A model generated the notes under the pieces. That model had not been told where the DNA came from, ran no database searches, and saw only the letters and a list, made by a program, of their open reading frames with translations. DNA of 28,564 nucleotides from Metabacillus rhizolycopersici. Its GTDB lineage: Bacteria > Bacillota > Bacilli > Bacillales > Bacillaceae. Shown one piece after another: positions 7,780-14,173 of this stretch (position 1 is the stretch's first letter; every line of letters begins with the position of its first letter). A program made the translations under genes and the position numbers. Location: the NCBI RefSeq assembly GCF_020075705.1, contig NZ_JAIQUM010000067.1, positions 1 to 28,564 of the forward strand, read 5' to 3'.

Positions 7780-7803
7780 ATATTCTTACACCCCTCTATT
7801 TAT

Positions 7804-7827
7804 ATTATATCACCTAACTATTTGTTA
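7804..7827 (-). promoter_or_regulatory. Promoter and operator of the CatR-like gene
   Basis: On the minus strand TATAAT (7804-7809) lies 25 bp before the start codon; a matching -35 is weak. Just upstream, TAACTATTTGTTA (7815-7827) is a TAAC-N5-GTTA palindrome resembling the YodB box (TACTATTTGTAAGTA-type). It overlaps the -35/-10 spacer, which suggests autorepression. Confidence 0.5.
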
Positions 7828-7854
7828 TTTAATTTTATTTAACCATATAATTAC

Positions 7855-7906
7855 TTGACAATACATAAGTACCCAAATAAACTTACTTACATAAAGTAAC
7901 TAAATA
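7855..7906 (+). promoter_or_regulatory. catDE promoter with quinone-responsive operator
   Basis: TTGACA (7855-7860), a 17-bp spacer and TAAACT (7878-7883) form a sigma-A-type promoter. It is followed by a perfect TTACTT-N5-AAGTAA palindrome (7883-7899) overlapping the predicted transcription start. ACATAAGTACCCAAATA (7863-7879) is repeated in similar form 26 bp on (7889-7906). Binding by the divergent CatR-like repressor is inferred from its position and its likeness to known HxlR-type boxes. Confidence 0.6.
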
Positions 7907-7930
7907 TTAAACGAAAAGGAGTTAAAAAGT

Positions 7931-8329
7931 ATGAACAAAAATGAAGTAGGGAAAGTTATCTTACGTGTAGTTTTAGGTCTTATTTTCTTCATTCATGGAT
8001 TATCAAAATTTCAAGGGGGGATAAATAACACTGTTGGGTTCTTTGATAGCATCGGGATTCCAGGATTTATGGCTTATGTTGTTGCATTAATAGAATTAAT
8101 TGGTGGTATTGCTTTAATTCTAGGAATTGGAACACGAATTGTTTCTGTCTTGTTTGCGGTTATTATGTTAGGTGCCATTTTTACTGCAAAACTTCCTTTA
8201 GGACTTCTAGGGAATGGTCAAATGGCAGGATATGAACTTGATCTAGCGCTATTGGCAATGTCCATCTATCTTGCTTTCGCAAATAAGTCTGCATTCTCTT
8301 TAGATAACAAGTTTCTTCGTTCTGAATGA
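7931..8329 (+). CDS. catD: DoxX-family membrane protein CatD
   Basis: 132 residues with four hydrophobic segments and the DoxX-type start 'ILRVVLGLIFFIHGLSKFQGG'. The second span region 'VALIELIGGIALILGIGTRIVSVLFAVIML' is also typical. In B. subtilis CatD is the membrane partner encoded with the catechol dioxygenase CatE and induced by catechol or quinone stress. The same pairing is seen here, with catE 25 bp downstream. The start has a good AAAGGAG ribosome site. The biochemical role of DoxX proteins is uncertain; they are thought to act with oxidoreductases at the membrane. Confidence 0.9.
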   Translation: MNKNEVGKVILRVVLGLIFFIHGLSKFQGGINNTVGFFDSIGIPGFMAYVVALIELIGGIALILGIGTRIVSVLFAVIMLGAIFTAKLPLGLLGNGQMAGYELDLALLAMSIYLAFANKSAFSLDNKFLRSE

Positions 8330-8354
8330 ATCGAACTCATTAGGAGGAATAAAA

Positions 8355-9206
8355 ATGGGATTTCATAGTAAACCGAATACTTTTGTAGGTCATGTGAAAA
8401 TTAAGGTGGAAAATTTAGAACGCTCTCTTAAGTATTATCAGGAAGTCATCGGTTTTAACGTTTTAGAACAAACAAAAACAACAGCTAAATTAACGACAGA
8501 TGGTAAAACCAGTATATTATCACTTGAGCAACCGGAAAATGTTGTACTAAATCAAGGCAGGACAACAGGGTTATATCACTTTGCAATCCTTTTACCTCAT
8601 CGCTCAGATTTAGCGAATATTGTCTTTCATTTTATCGACAAAGGGATTCGAATTGGCTCATCAGACCATTTAGTTAGTGAAGCTCTCTATTTATCAGATC
8701 CAGATGGGAATGGTATTGAAATCTATATAGACCGTGACCCTTCTGATTGGACTTGGAATAACGGTGAGGTAGCAATGACAGTGGATCCGTTAAATTTTGA
8801 AGACCTGCTTTCAAACGGAAAACAGGAGAAACCTTGGGAAGGTCTACCTGTTGGTACAGTTATGGGACATATACATTTACATGTATCTGAATTGAAAAAG
8901 ACTGAGGAATTCTATACGAAGGGACTTGGTTTTGAAGTGGTAAACCGATATGGAGCTCAAGCACTTTTTATCTCTACTGGTAAATACCATCATCATATTG
9001 GCTTAAATACCTGGAATGGTGTGGGTGCACCTCCTCCCCCTGCAAATAGTGTTGGACTCGAATCCTTTACACTAATTCTGCCAAATGAGGAAGCTAGAGA
9101 TCATGTAGTAGCTAACTTAGAGAGTATTGGTGCAACCGTTACAGTAGAAAATGATATTTTTATTACTTTTGATCCTTCCGGGAATCGTATTCAATTAGAG
9201 ATTTAA
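8355..9206 (+). CDS. catE: Catechol-2,3-dioxygenase CatE
   Basis: 283 residues made of two vicinal-oxygen-chelate modules (about 10-130 and 168-283). The sequence closely follows B. subtilis CatE: 'TGLYHFAILLP', 'VSEALYLSDPDGNGIEIY', 'VMGHIHLHVSELKK', 'KYHHHIGLNTWNG'. Metal ligands are probably the His in 'GHIHLHV', a His in 'YHHHIG' and a Glu near the C-terminus (final 'LEI'). It opens the ring of catechol by extradiol cleavage with Fe(II), removing toxic catechols. It is cotranscribed with catD, with a GGAGG site 8 bp upstream. Confidence 0.93.
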   Translation: MGFHSKPNTFVGHVKIKVENLERSLKYYQEVIGFNVLEQTKTTAKLTTDGKTSILSLEQPENVVLNQGRTTGLYHFAILLPHRSDLANIVFHFIDKGIRIGSSDHLVSEALYLSDPDGNGIEIYIDRDPSDWTWNNGEVAMTVDPLNFEDLLSNGKQEKPWEGLPVGTVMGHIHLHVSELKKTEEFYTKGLGFEVVNRYGAQALFISTGKYHHHIGLNTWNGVGAPPPPANSVGLESFTLILPNEEARDHVVANLESIGATVTVENDIFITFDPSGNRIQLEI

Positions 9207-9430
9207 ATCTATTTACTTTTTAACTGTTTAAGAAAGTAGCTGAGTGCATTAATCCGTTAGTTACGGAGGTAGATCCAATTGTTCGGAAGGAAACTAGTAA
9301 GTGAATTGGGGATGTTGTTTTTATAAAGAAAGCATTGATTATTAAAAATAAGGTTGGTGTCAAAATGGGATTTTTAAACAAGTTATTTGGGAATAAAGAA
9401 CAAAATATAAATACAGAGGAGAATAAAACA

Positions 9431-10057
9431 ATGTCAAAAGTATTATTTATCAAAGCCAATGATCGTCCAGCGGAACAAGCAATTAGTTCGAAAATGTATG
9501 AAACATTTGTAAACACTTATAAAGAAGCGAACCCAAATGAGGAAATTACTGAACTAGATCTTTTTAATCTTGATCTTCCATACTTCGGAAATACTGCTAT
9601 TACAGGAGGATACAAACGTAGCCAGGGTTTAGAGTTAACAGCTGAAGAAGCAAAAGCTGCAGATATCGTTGAACAATACTTAAACCAATTCTTAGATGCT
9701 GATAAAGTAGTATTTGCTTTTCCTTTATGGAATTTCACAGTTCCTGCTCCACTAGTAACCTATATTTCTTACCTTTCTCAAGCAGGAAAAACATTCAAAT
9801 ATACAGAACAAGGACCAGTTGGACTAGCTGGTGACAAAAAAGTTGCAGTATTAAGTGCTCGTGGTTCAGATTACTCTTTAGAACCGATGGCTTCTATGGA
9901 AATGGCTGTTAATTATGTAACAACTCTCCTTGGTTTCTGGGGCATTACAAGCCCTGAGACAGTGGTTATCGAAGGACATAACCAGTATCCTGATCGCGCA
10001 CAAGAAATCATTGCAGACGGTTTAGAAAACGTTGCAAAAGTTGCTTCAAAATTCTAA
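9431..10057 (+). CDS. azoR: FMN-dependent NADH-azoreductase
   Basis: 208 residues from the ATG at 9431, which has GAGGAG 8-9 nt upstream and gives the standard N-terminus 'MSKVLFIKANDRPAEQAISS'. Flavodoxin-like fold; FMN-binding segments are 'FPLWNFTVPAPLVTYISYLSQAGKTFKYTEQGPVGL' and 'SARGSDYS'. It reduces azo dyes and quinones by two-electron transfer using NADH. An in-frame ATG 66 nt upstream (9365) with a weak ribosome site would add 22 residues (MGFLNKLFGNKEQ...); I regard the shorter form as real. It lies 225 bp after catE on the same strand with no clear terminator between, so it may share catDE control, as YodB/CatR-controlled azoreductases do in B. subtilis. Confidence 0.93.
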   Translation: MSKVLFIKANDRPAEQAISSKMYETFVNTYKEANPNEEITELDLFNLDLPYFGNTAITGGYKRSQGLELTAEEAKAADIVEQYLNQFLDADKVVFAFPLWNFTVPAPLVTYISYLSQAGKTFKYTEQGPVGLAGDKKVAVLSARGSDYSLEPMASMEMAVNYVTTLLGFWGITSPETVVIEGHNQYPDRAQEIIADGLENVAKVASKF

Positions 10058-10072
10058 TTGAAATGGTTAAGT

Positions 10073-10102
10073 AAAACCAGCATGCTAATTCATGCTGGTT
10101 TT
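10073..10102 (+). terminator. Terminator after the azoreductase gene
   Basis: AAAACCAGCATG (10073-10084) pairs perfectly with 10091-10102 across a 6-nt loop. The A- and T-rich flanks make it usable in both directions. It starts 15 bp after the azoreductase stop. Confidence 0.8.
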
Positions 10103-10221
10103 AAAATTGACCTAAGATTGTAATTAATTAATAAATAGTATTTTGTATTATTAAACTAAACCTGTATCGTAGTTGGACAAACAACAGTACCATAACTTTT
10201 AATTTATGACACCTTTATATA

Positions 10222-10245
10222 CAAAAAATACTCGATTGCGAGTAT
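10222..10245 (-). terminator. Leftward hairpin terminator
   Basis: ATACTCG (10228-10234) pairs with CGAGTAT (10239-10245) over a 4-nt loop and is followed leftwards by a TTTTTT run. No intact minus-strand gene lies directly upstream, so it may belong to a lost gene whose remnant is repeat B copy 2. Confidence 0.5.
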
Positions 10246-10263
10246 CAACAAAGTTCAAATTAA

Positions 10264-10307
10264 GTATAATTTACCATTGTGCTTTAGTACCTTAATTTAT
10301 TAGAATT
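10264..10307. repeat. Dispersed repeat B, copy 2
   Basis: GTATAATTTACC followed by a CTTTAGTACCTTAATTTATTA stretch resembles 3558-3598, including the GTAC/AAG core. Together the copies flank the 3.6-10.1 kb detoxification island. The GTAC-AAG core recalls the HxlR-type operator at catD, so these may be copies of a promoter/operator whose gene is lost. Confidence 0.4.
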
Positions 10308-10372
10308 TATACGAAACCCTTTAACTTTTATTCGACAAAATAATGTTTAAACAAGTGGGTTTGTTCTACAAG

Positions 10373-10404
10373 AAAAGCGACTAGCTAATGCTATTCGCTT
10401 TTTT
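10373..10404 (+). terminator. Rightward intrinsic terminator
   Basis: AAAAGCGA (10373-10380) and TCGCTTTT (10395-10402) pair, with an inner AGC/GCT extension, followed by TTTTTT on the plus strand. It may be a second stop for the catDE-azoR transcript. From 10405 to 10660 I see no gene; the stretch includes purine-rich DNA (10480-10600). Confidence 0.6.
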
Positions 10405-10660
10405 AAGTTATGACACTGTTATTTTTAGGAGATTCATTCTTGAGAATTCTTAAGAATGTGGTCAACTATTCACTACCGCAATGAGAATAGGGAATAAGAT
10501 AAAGAGGACAATGAGGACGATAGGATAGTAGATGATCCACCCGCACTACCCACACACAGGACAAGAGAAAAAAAAGAGATAGAAGAGAAAGTAAAACATT
10601 TGGAATTTATATTTTGAAAATTCAAACCTACAACATTTTTTTACAAGTTAAAACAAATCC

Positions 10661-10688
10661 AGTTACCATAATCGGCTTTATAGATAAT
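10661..10688 (-). other. dif-like Xer recombination site S4
   Basis: AGTTACCATAA (10661-10671), centre TCGGCT and TTATAGATAAT (10678-10688) give an 11-6-11 layout. The first arm differs from S1-S3 by one base, and ACAAATCC upstream matches their ACAAATCT. The second arm shares TTATAG with S2. Confidence 0.5.
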
Positions 10689-10689
10689 C

Positions 10690-10727
10690 AAAAAGCCATC
10701 AGATTCAGCAGAAACCGATGGCTTTTT
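10690..10727 (-). terminator. Terminator of the small gene, overlapping its stop codon
   Basis: AAAAAGCCATC (10690-10700) pairs perfectly with GATGGCTTTTT (10717-10727). T-runs on both outer sides allow termination in both directions. The right arm and part of the loop encode the last codons of the 54-residue gene on the minus strand. Confidence 0.75.
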
Positions 10728-10869
10728 CAAAGGTTTTAAGTTCAGAAATTTTCACTAATTCAACTTGGCCTAATGAATCCTTCTTCTTAATCTCACAAGT
10801 ACCATTATCATATAACCATATAATTTTATACTTTTCTCCTTTAAACATCACACTAGAACCGATAGCCAC
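10705..10869 (-). CDS. Small protein of unknown function (54 residues)
   Basis: A minus-strand frame starting GTG at 10869 with GGGGAGG about 8 nt upstream encodes VAIGSSVMFKGEKYKIIWLY and continues DNGTCEIKKKDSLGQVELVK..., ending TGA at 10705. The alternation of short hydrophobic and charged stretches suggests a small beta-barrel (SH3- or KOW-like) domain. I believe similar short proteins are common in Bacillus, but I cannot name one. It is the only gene between dif-like sites S4 and S5, and its last codons lie in a strong terminator. An internal ATG (codon 8) is an alternative start. Confidence 0.6.
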   Translation of the reverse strand: MAIGSSVMFKGEKYKIIWLYDNGTCEIKKKDSLGQVELVKISELKTFEKAIGFC

Positions 10870-11000
10870 CGACTGTCCCTCCCCAGATTATATTGCTTTC
10901 AAATTATATATAAAGTTCACTTGTTAAAGCTTTGTTAAGGATTTATAACCATTGTAAGCGTTTACTGAAAGTTGTGTAAATAGGTGTTTTATTCACATAT

Positions 11001-11028
11001 AGTTAATATAACCGTAATTATGAAGTAA
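11001..11028 (-). other. Possible dif-like site S5 (weak)
   Basis: AGTTAATATAA (11001-11011) differs from the S1-S3 XerD-type arm by one base. The opposite arm TTATGAAGTAA (11018-11028) is a poor match to dif. The support is positional: same orientation, followed by a hairpin, then repeat A as at S3. Confidence 0.35.
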
Positions 11029-11032
11029 ACAA

Positions 11033-11078
11033 AAGAGCCAACCAAAGCCTTAGCAAAGGGGTGCTCTTGGTCGTTTTT
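11033..11078 (+). terminator. Hairpin with T-run next to S5
   Basis: AAGAGC (11033-11038) pairs with GCTCTT (11063-11068), with an inner CCTT/AAGG stem, followed by TTTTTT on the plus strand. The stem is imperfect. It occupies the same place relative to S5 and repeat A as the strong terminator does relative to S3. Confidence 0.4.
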
Positions 11079-11084
11079 TCTGGT

Positions 11085-11166
11085 TTATGCCAAGATTTTA
11101 TACAATGTCGATACATCAACGTTTTGGGCCTCTGAAGAAGCCTGGAACCCGCATAAAAAAGGGGGG
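11085..11166. repeat. Dispersed repeat A, copy 2
   Basis: Ungapped partner of 3435-3516 at exactly 7650 bp distance. Identical blocks include TCTGAAGAAG and GCATAAAAAA. The palindrome is partly decayed (AATGTCGAT/ATCAACGTT). With S5 and its hairpin it forms a direct repeat of the S3-hairpin-A arrangement, bracketing the 7.7-kb module. Confidence 0.6.
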
Positions 11167-11286
11167 CATGTAACAAAGAACATTAGAAATCAACGATACA
11201 TAAGTTAGATTTAATTCAATATGGTATTTATGTTCAATTATAGCTTTAAGCTTCCTATAACCATTTCAATAATTAGTCAATTTACA

Positions 11287-11385
11287 AATTGATTAAATCT
11301 TCCATACTTATTTTTATCTTCTTGTCTCCCTTTGACCCAGCGATAATAAATAAAACGAGGGACATTAAAAACTTTTAGAATACTT
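11287..11385 (-). pseudogene. IS3-family transposase remnant
   Basis: The minus strand can be read as 'ILKVFNVPRFIYYRWVKGRQ' followed by 'EDKNKYGRF', the segment at the start of OrfB in IS150-type elements where 'VPRSTYYRW' is typical. Neither a start nor the DDE core follows in frame, so it is a short relic. The rest of 11167-11590 shows no other recognisable gene. Confidence 0.45.
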
Positions 11386-11590
11386 ATGATGGTGCACTTC
11401 TTACTTAGTTTCCGTACTAATTTGAAAAAGGATGATATTTTTCCCATTTTGAGGGAAACCCATTCCTTCAGCTTGATTGGTATGGGACACTACCCCTTCT
11501 TTTAAAATTTTCCGTAAGCATTTGATTATCAATTCACTTTGATTAATGAAAATTCTTATATATTATTAGGTAACTCGTTAACTCCATTAA

Positions 11591-12537
11591 CTAGTACCCA
11601 TATACAAATTTCTTAGATAAGACTTTATTGATCGTAAAACATACTTTTTCACGATCATTTGTAGTATGTACGAGGTCATGAGGTTTATCCACTTTTAAAG
11701 TATTTTTCATTTCTTGGAGTAATCCGACTTTTTTTCCAATCTGATAATATACTGTCCGAGCTTCTTCACTTAACAGGAAGTAGAAATAATCACAGTAATT
11801 GAGGTAAGATTCCCATTTCTCATCCTGTAAAAAATCAGATTTCGATACTTTCACTTCAATGATAACAATGTGCCCGGATTCATTATATCCTACAACGTCA
11901 GCACGTTTCCGTTTGGTAATGTTACTTCACTAGCAACAATATACCCTTTATTAAAAAGCCATTTTAAGGCTTTATCTTGTAGTTCTCCATGTCGTTTTAA
12001 ATCGTATAGGGACAGTGTATTTGTGGCTGCAACGGCTTCAATGAAAGATTGTGGAGAGGTTTTTCTAAGCTGCTGCATTTGTTTCTGAATGCCTTTCCGT
12101 TCAGATTCAATTTCTTTTTTCTTTTTATTAATCGCTTCAATAGTGGTCATTAAATCTTCTGCTAACCCCGAAGGTAGACGATAATATGGGCTTAACGGGG
12201 TTCCCCATGCGTGATTTCGCTTTTTTTCTTTGTCATAATCCCATTCAGTAGGATAAGGGTTCTTGCGATCCGTTCTTTTGGTGTAATCCTCTGCTAACCC
12301 ATCAAGATTATTTACAAACCAAACATAATTTGAATCATCATAAGCTAAAATCTCTTTCTTTTTTAAAGACTTCTGCCATCTGGAATCAAGTCGTTTAGCC
12401 AAAACTAATTTCTCTTCGTATACCCCAAGATGTTCAACAAAAAAATCTTGAGTGTTTTGGGAATACTGCTTTAAAAACTTGATTTCTTTTTCGACCTTTT
12501 TCATTAATTGGTTTGTATTTTCTTCTAATTGCAGCAA
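11591..12537 (-). pseudogene. MmcB-like PD-(D/E)XK nuclease-fold protein, frameshifted
   Basis: Two frames are parts of one protein. The first (12537-11890) starts at a TTG directly after the preceding gene's stop, with GAGGG 7 nt upstream. It has a coiled, charged N-terminal half and ends 'ALKWLFNKGYIVASEVTLPNG'. At about 11907-11912 a one-base loss in an A-run shifts the frame; the sequence continues 'RADVVGYNESGHIVIIEVKV' to the stop at 11591. Read through, E..(LPNGxRADVVG)..IEVK is a PD-(D/E)XK active-site pattern as in MmcB family DNA-repair proteins, with about 315 residues in all. It may be a true inactivation, a frameshifted gene or a sequencing error in AAAA. Function beyond a probable DNA role is unknown. 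Confidence 0.7.
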
Positions 12538-12939
12538 CTATTTTTCCCTCTTTTGAAGGTACTCACGTTTGCTATTCACATCTTTTTGAAATTCACCTAT
12601 TCGTTCCCGCTTTTCTTTCAATGCTGTAATGAGTAGTGGCAGTTCTTCTCTTTTTGTTTTTTCGGTGATGGTCGATAAAATTTCTGTCAGCCCTTCCCAA
12701 TCTTCTTGTTTGAACAGTGGAGCAAGATGAAGGACTTTTAAACCGAGTAACCGAACCTTTTCAAATATTTGAAGGTGTAGATTTTCTTCTGCTTTTTCTA
12801 AGATACGAGAATAACGGCTTAACCGTTTGGCATTATCCAAAGAAACCGGAAACATGGTCGGAATGTCCTTTACTTTTGTACCAGATTTTAAAGTATTTAA
12901 TATTTTTAAACTTATTTCGTCTGTTCCCGTAATAGCCAT
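12538..12939 (-). CDS. Small helix-turn-helix-like partner of the MmcB-like gene
   Basis: 133 residues, mostly helical. Residues about 10-45 ('ISLKILNTLKSGTKVKDI' then 'SLDNAKRLSRYSRIL') could form a helix-turn-helix; the rest is charged helix ending in 'KREYLQKREK'. No family is recognised. Its stop is immediately followed by the TTG start of the MmcB-like gene, so the two are translationally linked. The leader holds a perfect 7-5-7 palindrome AAAGTGT/ACACTTT (12958-12976), a candidate operator. It is divergent from the coiled-coil gene at 13110. Confidence 0.65.
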   Translation of the reverse strand: MAITGTDEISLKILNTLKSGTKVKDIPTMFPVSLDNAKRLSRYSRILEKAEENLHLQIFEKVRLLGLKVLHLAPLFKQEDWEGLTEILSTITEKTKREELPLLITALKEKRERIGEFQKDVNSKREYLQKREK

Positions 12940-12957
12940 AAGCTCAACTCCTACTTA

Positions 12958-12976
12958 AAAGTGTTCGGCACACTTT
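12958..12976 (-). promoter_or_regulatory. Palindrome in the leader of the MmcB-like operon
   Basis: AAAGTGT-TCGGC-ACACTTT is a perfect inverted repeat 19 bp before the start codon. It could be an operator or a leader hairpin. No ligand or protein can be assigned. Confidence 0.4.
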
Positions 12977-13042
12977 CATTTTACCTCTTTTCCTCAATCA
13001 CAAAACAATACTTTTTGTTTTTCTTCTAAAATAGTAAACTTA

Positions 13043-13090
13043 AGTTAACTAGGTTAACCTATATATAAAATAATATTAATTAGTTAACAA
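13043..13090 (+). promoter_or_regulatory. GTTAAC-rich operator/promoter region of the coiled-coil gene
   Basis: Three GTTAAC cores (AGTTAACT 13043-13050, AGGTTAACCT 13051-13060, TAGTTAACAA 13081-13090) flank a TATATAAAAT stretch that could hold the -10 box. The AGGTTAACC palindrome recurs twice in the terminator after the gene (13996-14025), which suggests binding by the gene's own DNA-binding domain. Confidence 0.5.
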
Positions 13091-13109
13091 ATTAAGGAGT
13101 GATAATAAA

Positions 13110-13973
13110 ATGGCCGATAAAACATTTGGTGTAAAGGTAAGTGAAGAACTACACGACAAAGTAAAAGAGTTGATTGAAAGTAGTGGAGATTCTGCAAAAG
13201 AATGGTTCGAAAAGGCAGTCGCTATAACCGAACTACAAACCATCAAAGAAGGTGCATCAGATTATAGTCAAGACTTGACCGAGTTAGAAGTACATACGAC
13301 AAGGATTTACGAGTTGATTTCTAATATGGTTCAGCGATCCATTTACATTAAAGATCATGCCGTCCAGGAAGTAACTAACAAACTAGAACAAAAGGAATCA
13401 ATTATCGGTGAGTACCAAGAAAAAACAAAAGTGGCCATAGAGGAATTAAAACAGTGCCAAGAATCATTAAAGGCGATCGAGGCAGAAAAAGAAGAATTAT
13501 CGAAACAATTGGAAGAATCACGTTCCACTAACAAGAATAATCAATTGCTAATATTAGAATACAAAGAGAAAAATGACACGTTAACCGGTTTAGTATCTGA
13601 ATACAAAGCTCACCAAGAGGAAAATGGAAAGTTGAAAGAACAACTAGCTCAACAAAAAGAACGATATCAGTCACAGGTGAGCGAGATGAACGATACTGTT
13701 ACTGATAAAATCGAACAAATTAACCAGTTAACCAGATTGAATGGGCAACTCAAGAAAGACCACGCCGTTGAATTAGACAGAATGGCCGAAAAAAACGAAT
13801 TCGAAAAAGAAAAAGCGTTATACGAAATCAAAAATGAATATAGAGATAAAATTGTTGAAATCAACGAAACTCATAACACTAAAGTTCAGGAACTTTACGA
13901 CAATATGGATAAAATCAGAAAAGATTATGAAGCTAAAATTGAAAACCTCCAAAAACAAATCGATTCAAAATAA
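13110..13973 (+). CDS. Plasmid coiled-coil DNA-binding protein (KfrA-like organisation)
   Basis: 287 residues. The first about 45 ('KTFGVKVSEELHDKVKELIE...SAKEWFEKAVAITEL') look like a ribbon-helix-helix or similar DNA-binding domain. From about residue 95 to the end the protein is a long heptad-type coiled coil, very rich in Glu, Lys and Gln. Small DNA-binding heads on long coiled coils are known in plasmid maintenance proteins such as KfrA and in nucleoid-associated proteins. Here the resemblance is one of organisation only. AAGGAGTG precedes the ATG. It is monocistronic, divergent from the MmcB-like operon, with GGTTAACC palindromes at both ends of the gene. Confidence 0.7.
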   Translation: MADKTFGVKVSEELHDKVKELIESSGDSAKEWFEKAVAITELQTIKEGASDYSQDLTELEVHTTRIYELISNMVQRSIYIKDHAVQEVTNKLEQKESIIGEYQEKTKVAIEELKQCQESLKAIEAEKEELSKQLEESRSTNKNNQLLILEYKEKNDTLTGLVSEYKAHQEENGKLKEQLAQQKERYQSQVSEMNDTVTDKIEQINQLTRLNGQLKKDHAVELDRMAEKNEFEKEKALYEIKNEYRDKIVEINETHNTKVQELYDNMDKIRKDYEAKIENLQKQIDSK

Positions 13974-13995
13974 CCCAACAAATGATATGTACCAT

Positions 13996-14030
13996 AAGGT
14001 TAACCAGTTTTATTTGGTTAACCTTTTTTA
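13996..14030 (+). terminator. Terminator built from two GGTTAACC palindromes
   Basis: AAGGTTAACCA (13996-14006) and its complement (14015-14025) form an 11-bp stem with an 8-nt loop and a TTTTTT tail. Each arm is itself almost a GGTTAACC palindrome like the one in the promoter, so the site could bind a protein as DNA and also terminate transcription as RNA. Confidence 0.75.
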
Positions 14031-14173
14031 TCAGTATATAAAGCATCCCTCATTATTTTAGGAGCACTACCTATTTAAATCCTTATCTGCTCACATCACA
14101 ACAGTTTTCATCGACATCTAGAATCCCATCTAGCCTTACACTCTACATGTTATTTTTTTAGTTCTCCCATAGT

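Noticed and set aside
9207..9300. Plus-strand frame reading 'FKKVAECINPLVTEVDPIVR' after catE
   Set aside because: It has no start codon or ribosome site and is only about 26 codons; possibly a 3' gene relic, too short to call.
9365..9430. 22-residue N-terminal extension of the azoreductase
   Set aside because: The ATG at 9431 has the better ribosome site and gives the normal family N-terminus.
10430..10460. AAGAATG/CATTCTT palindrome around GAATTC
   Set aside because: It is A+T-rich, has no associated gene and may be chance; no function can be assigned.
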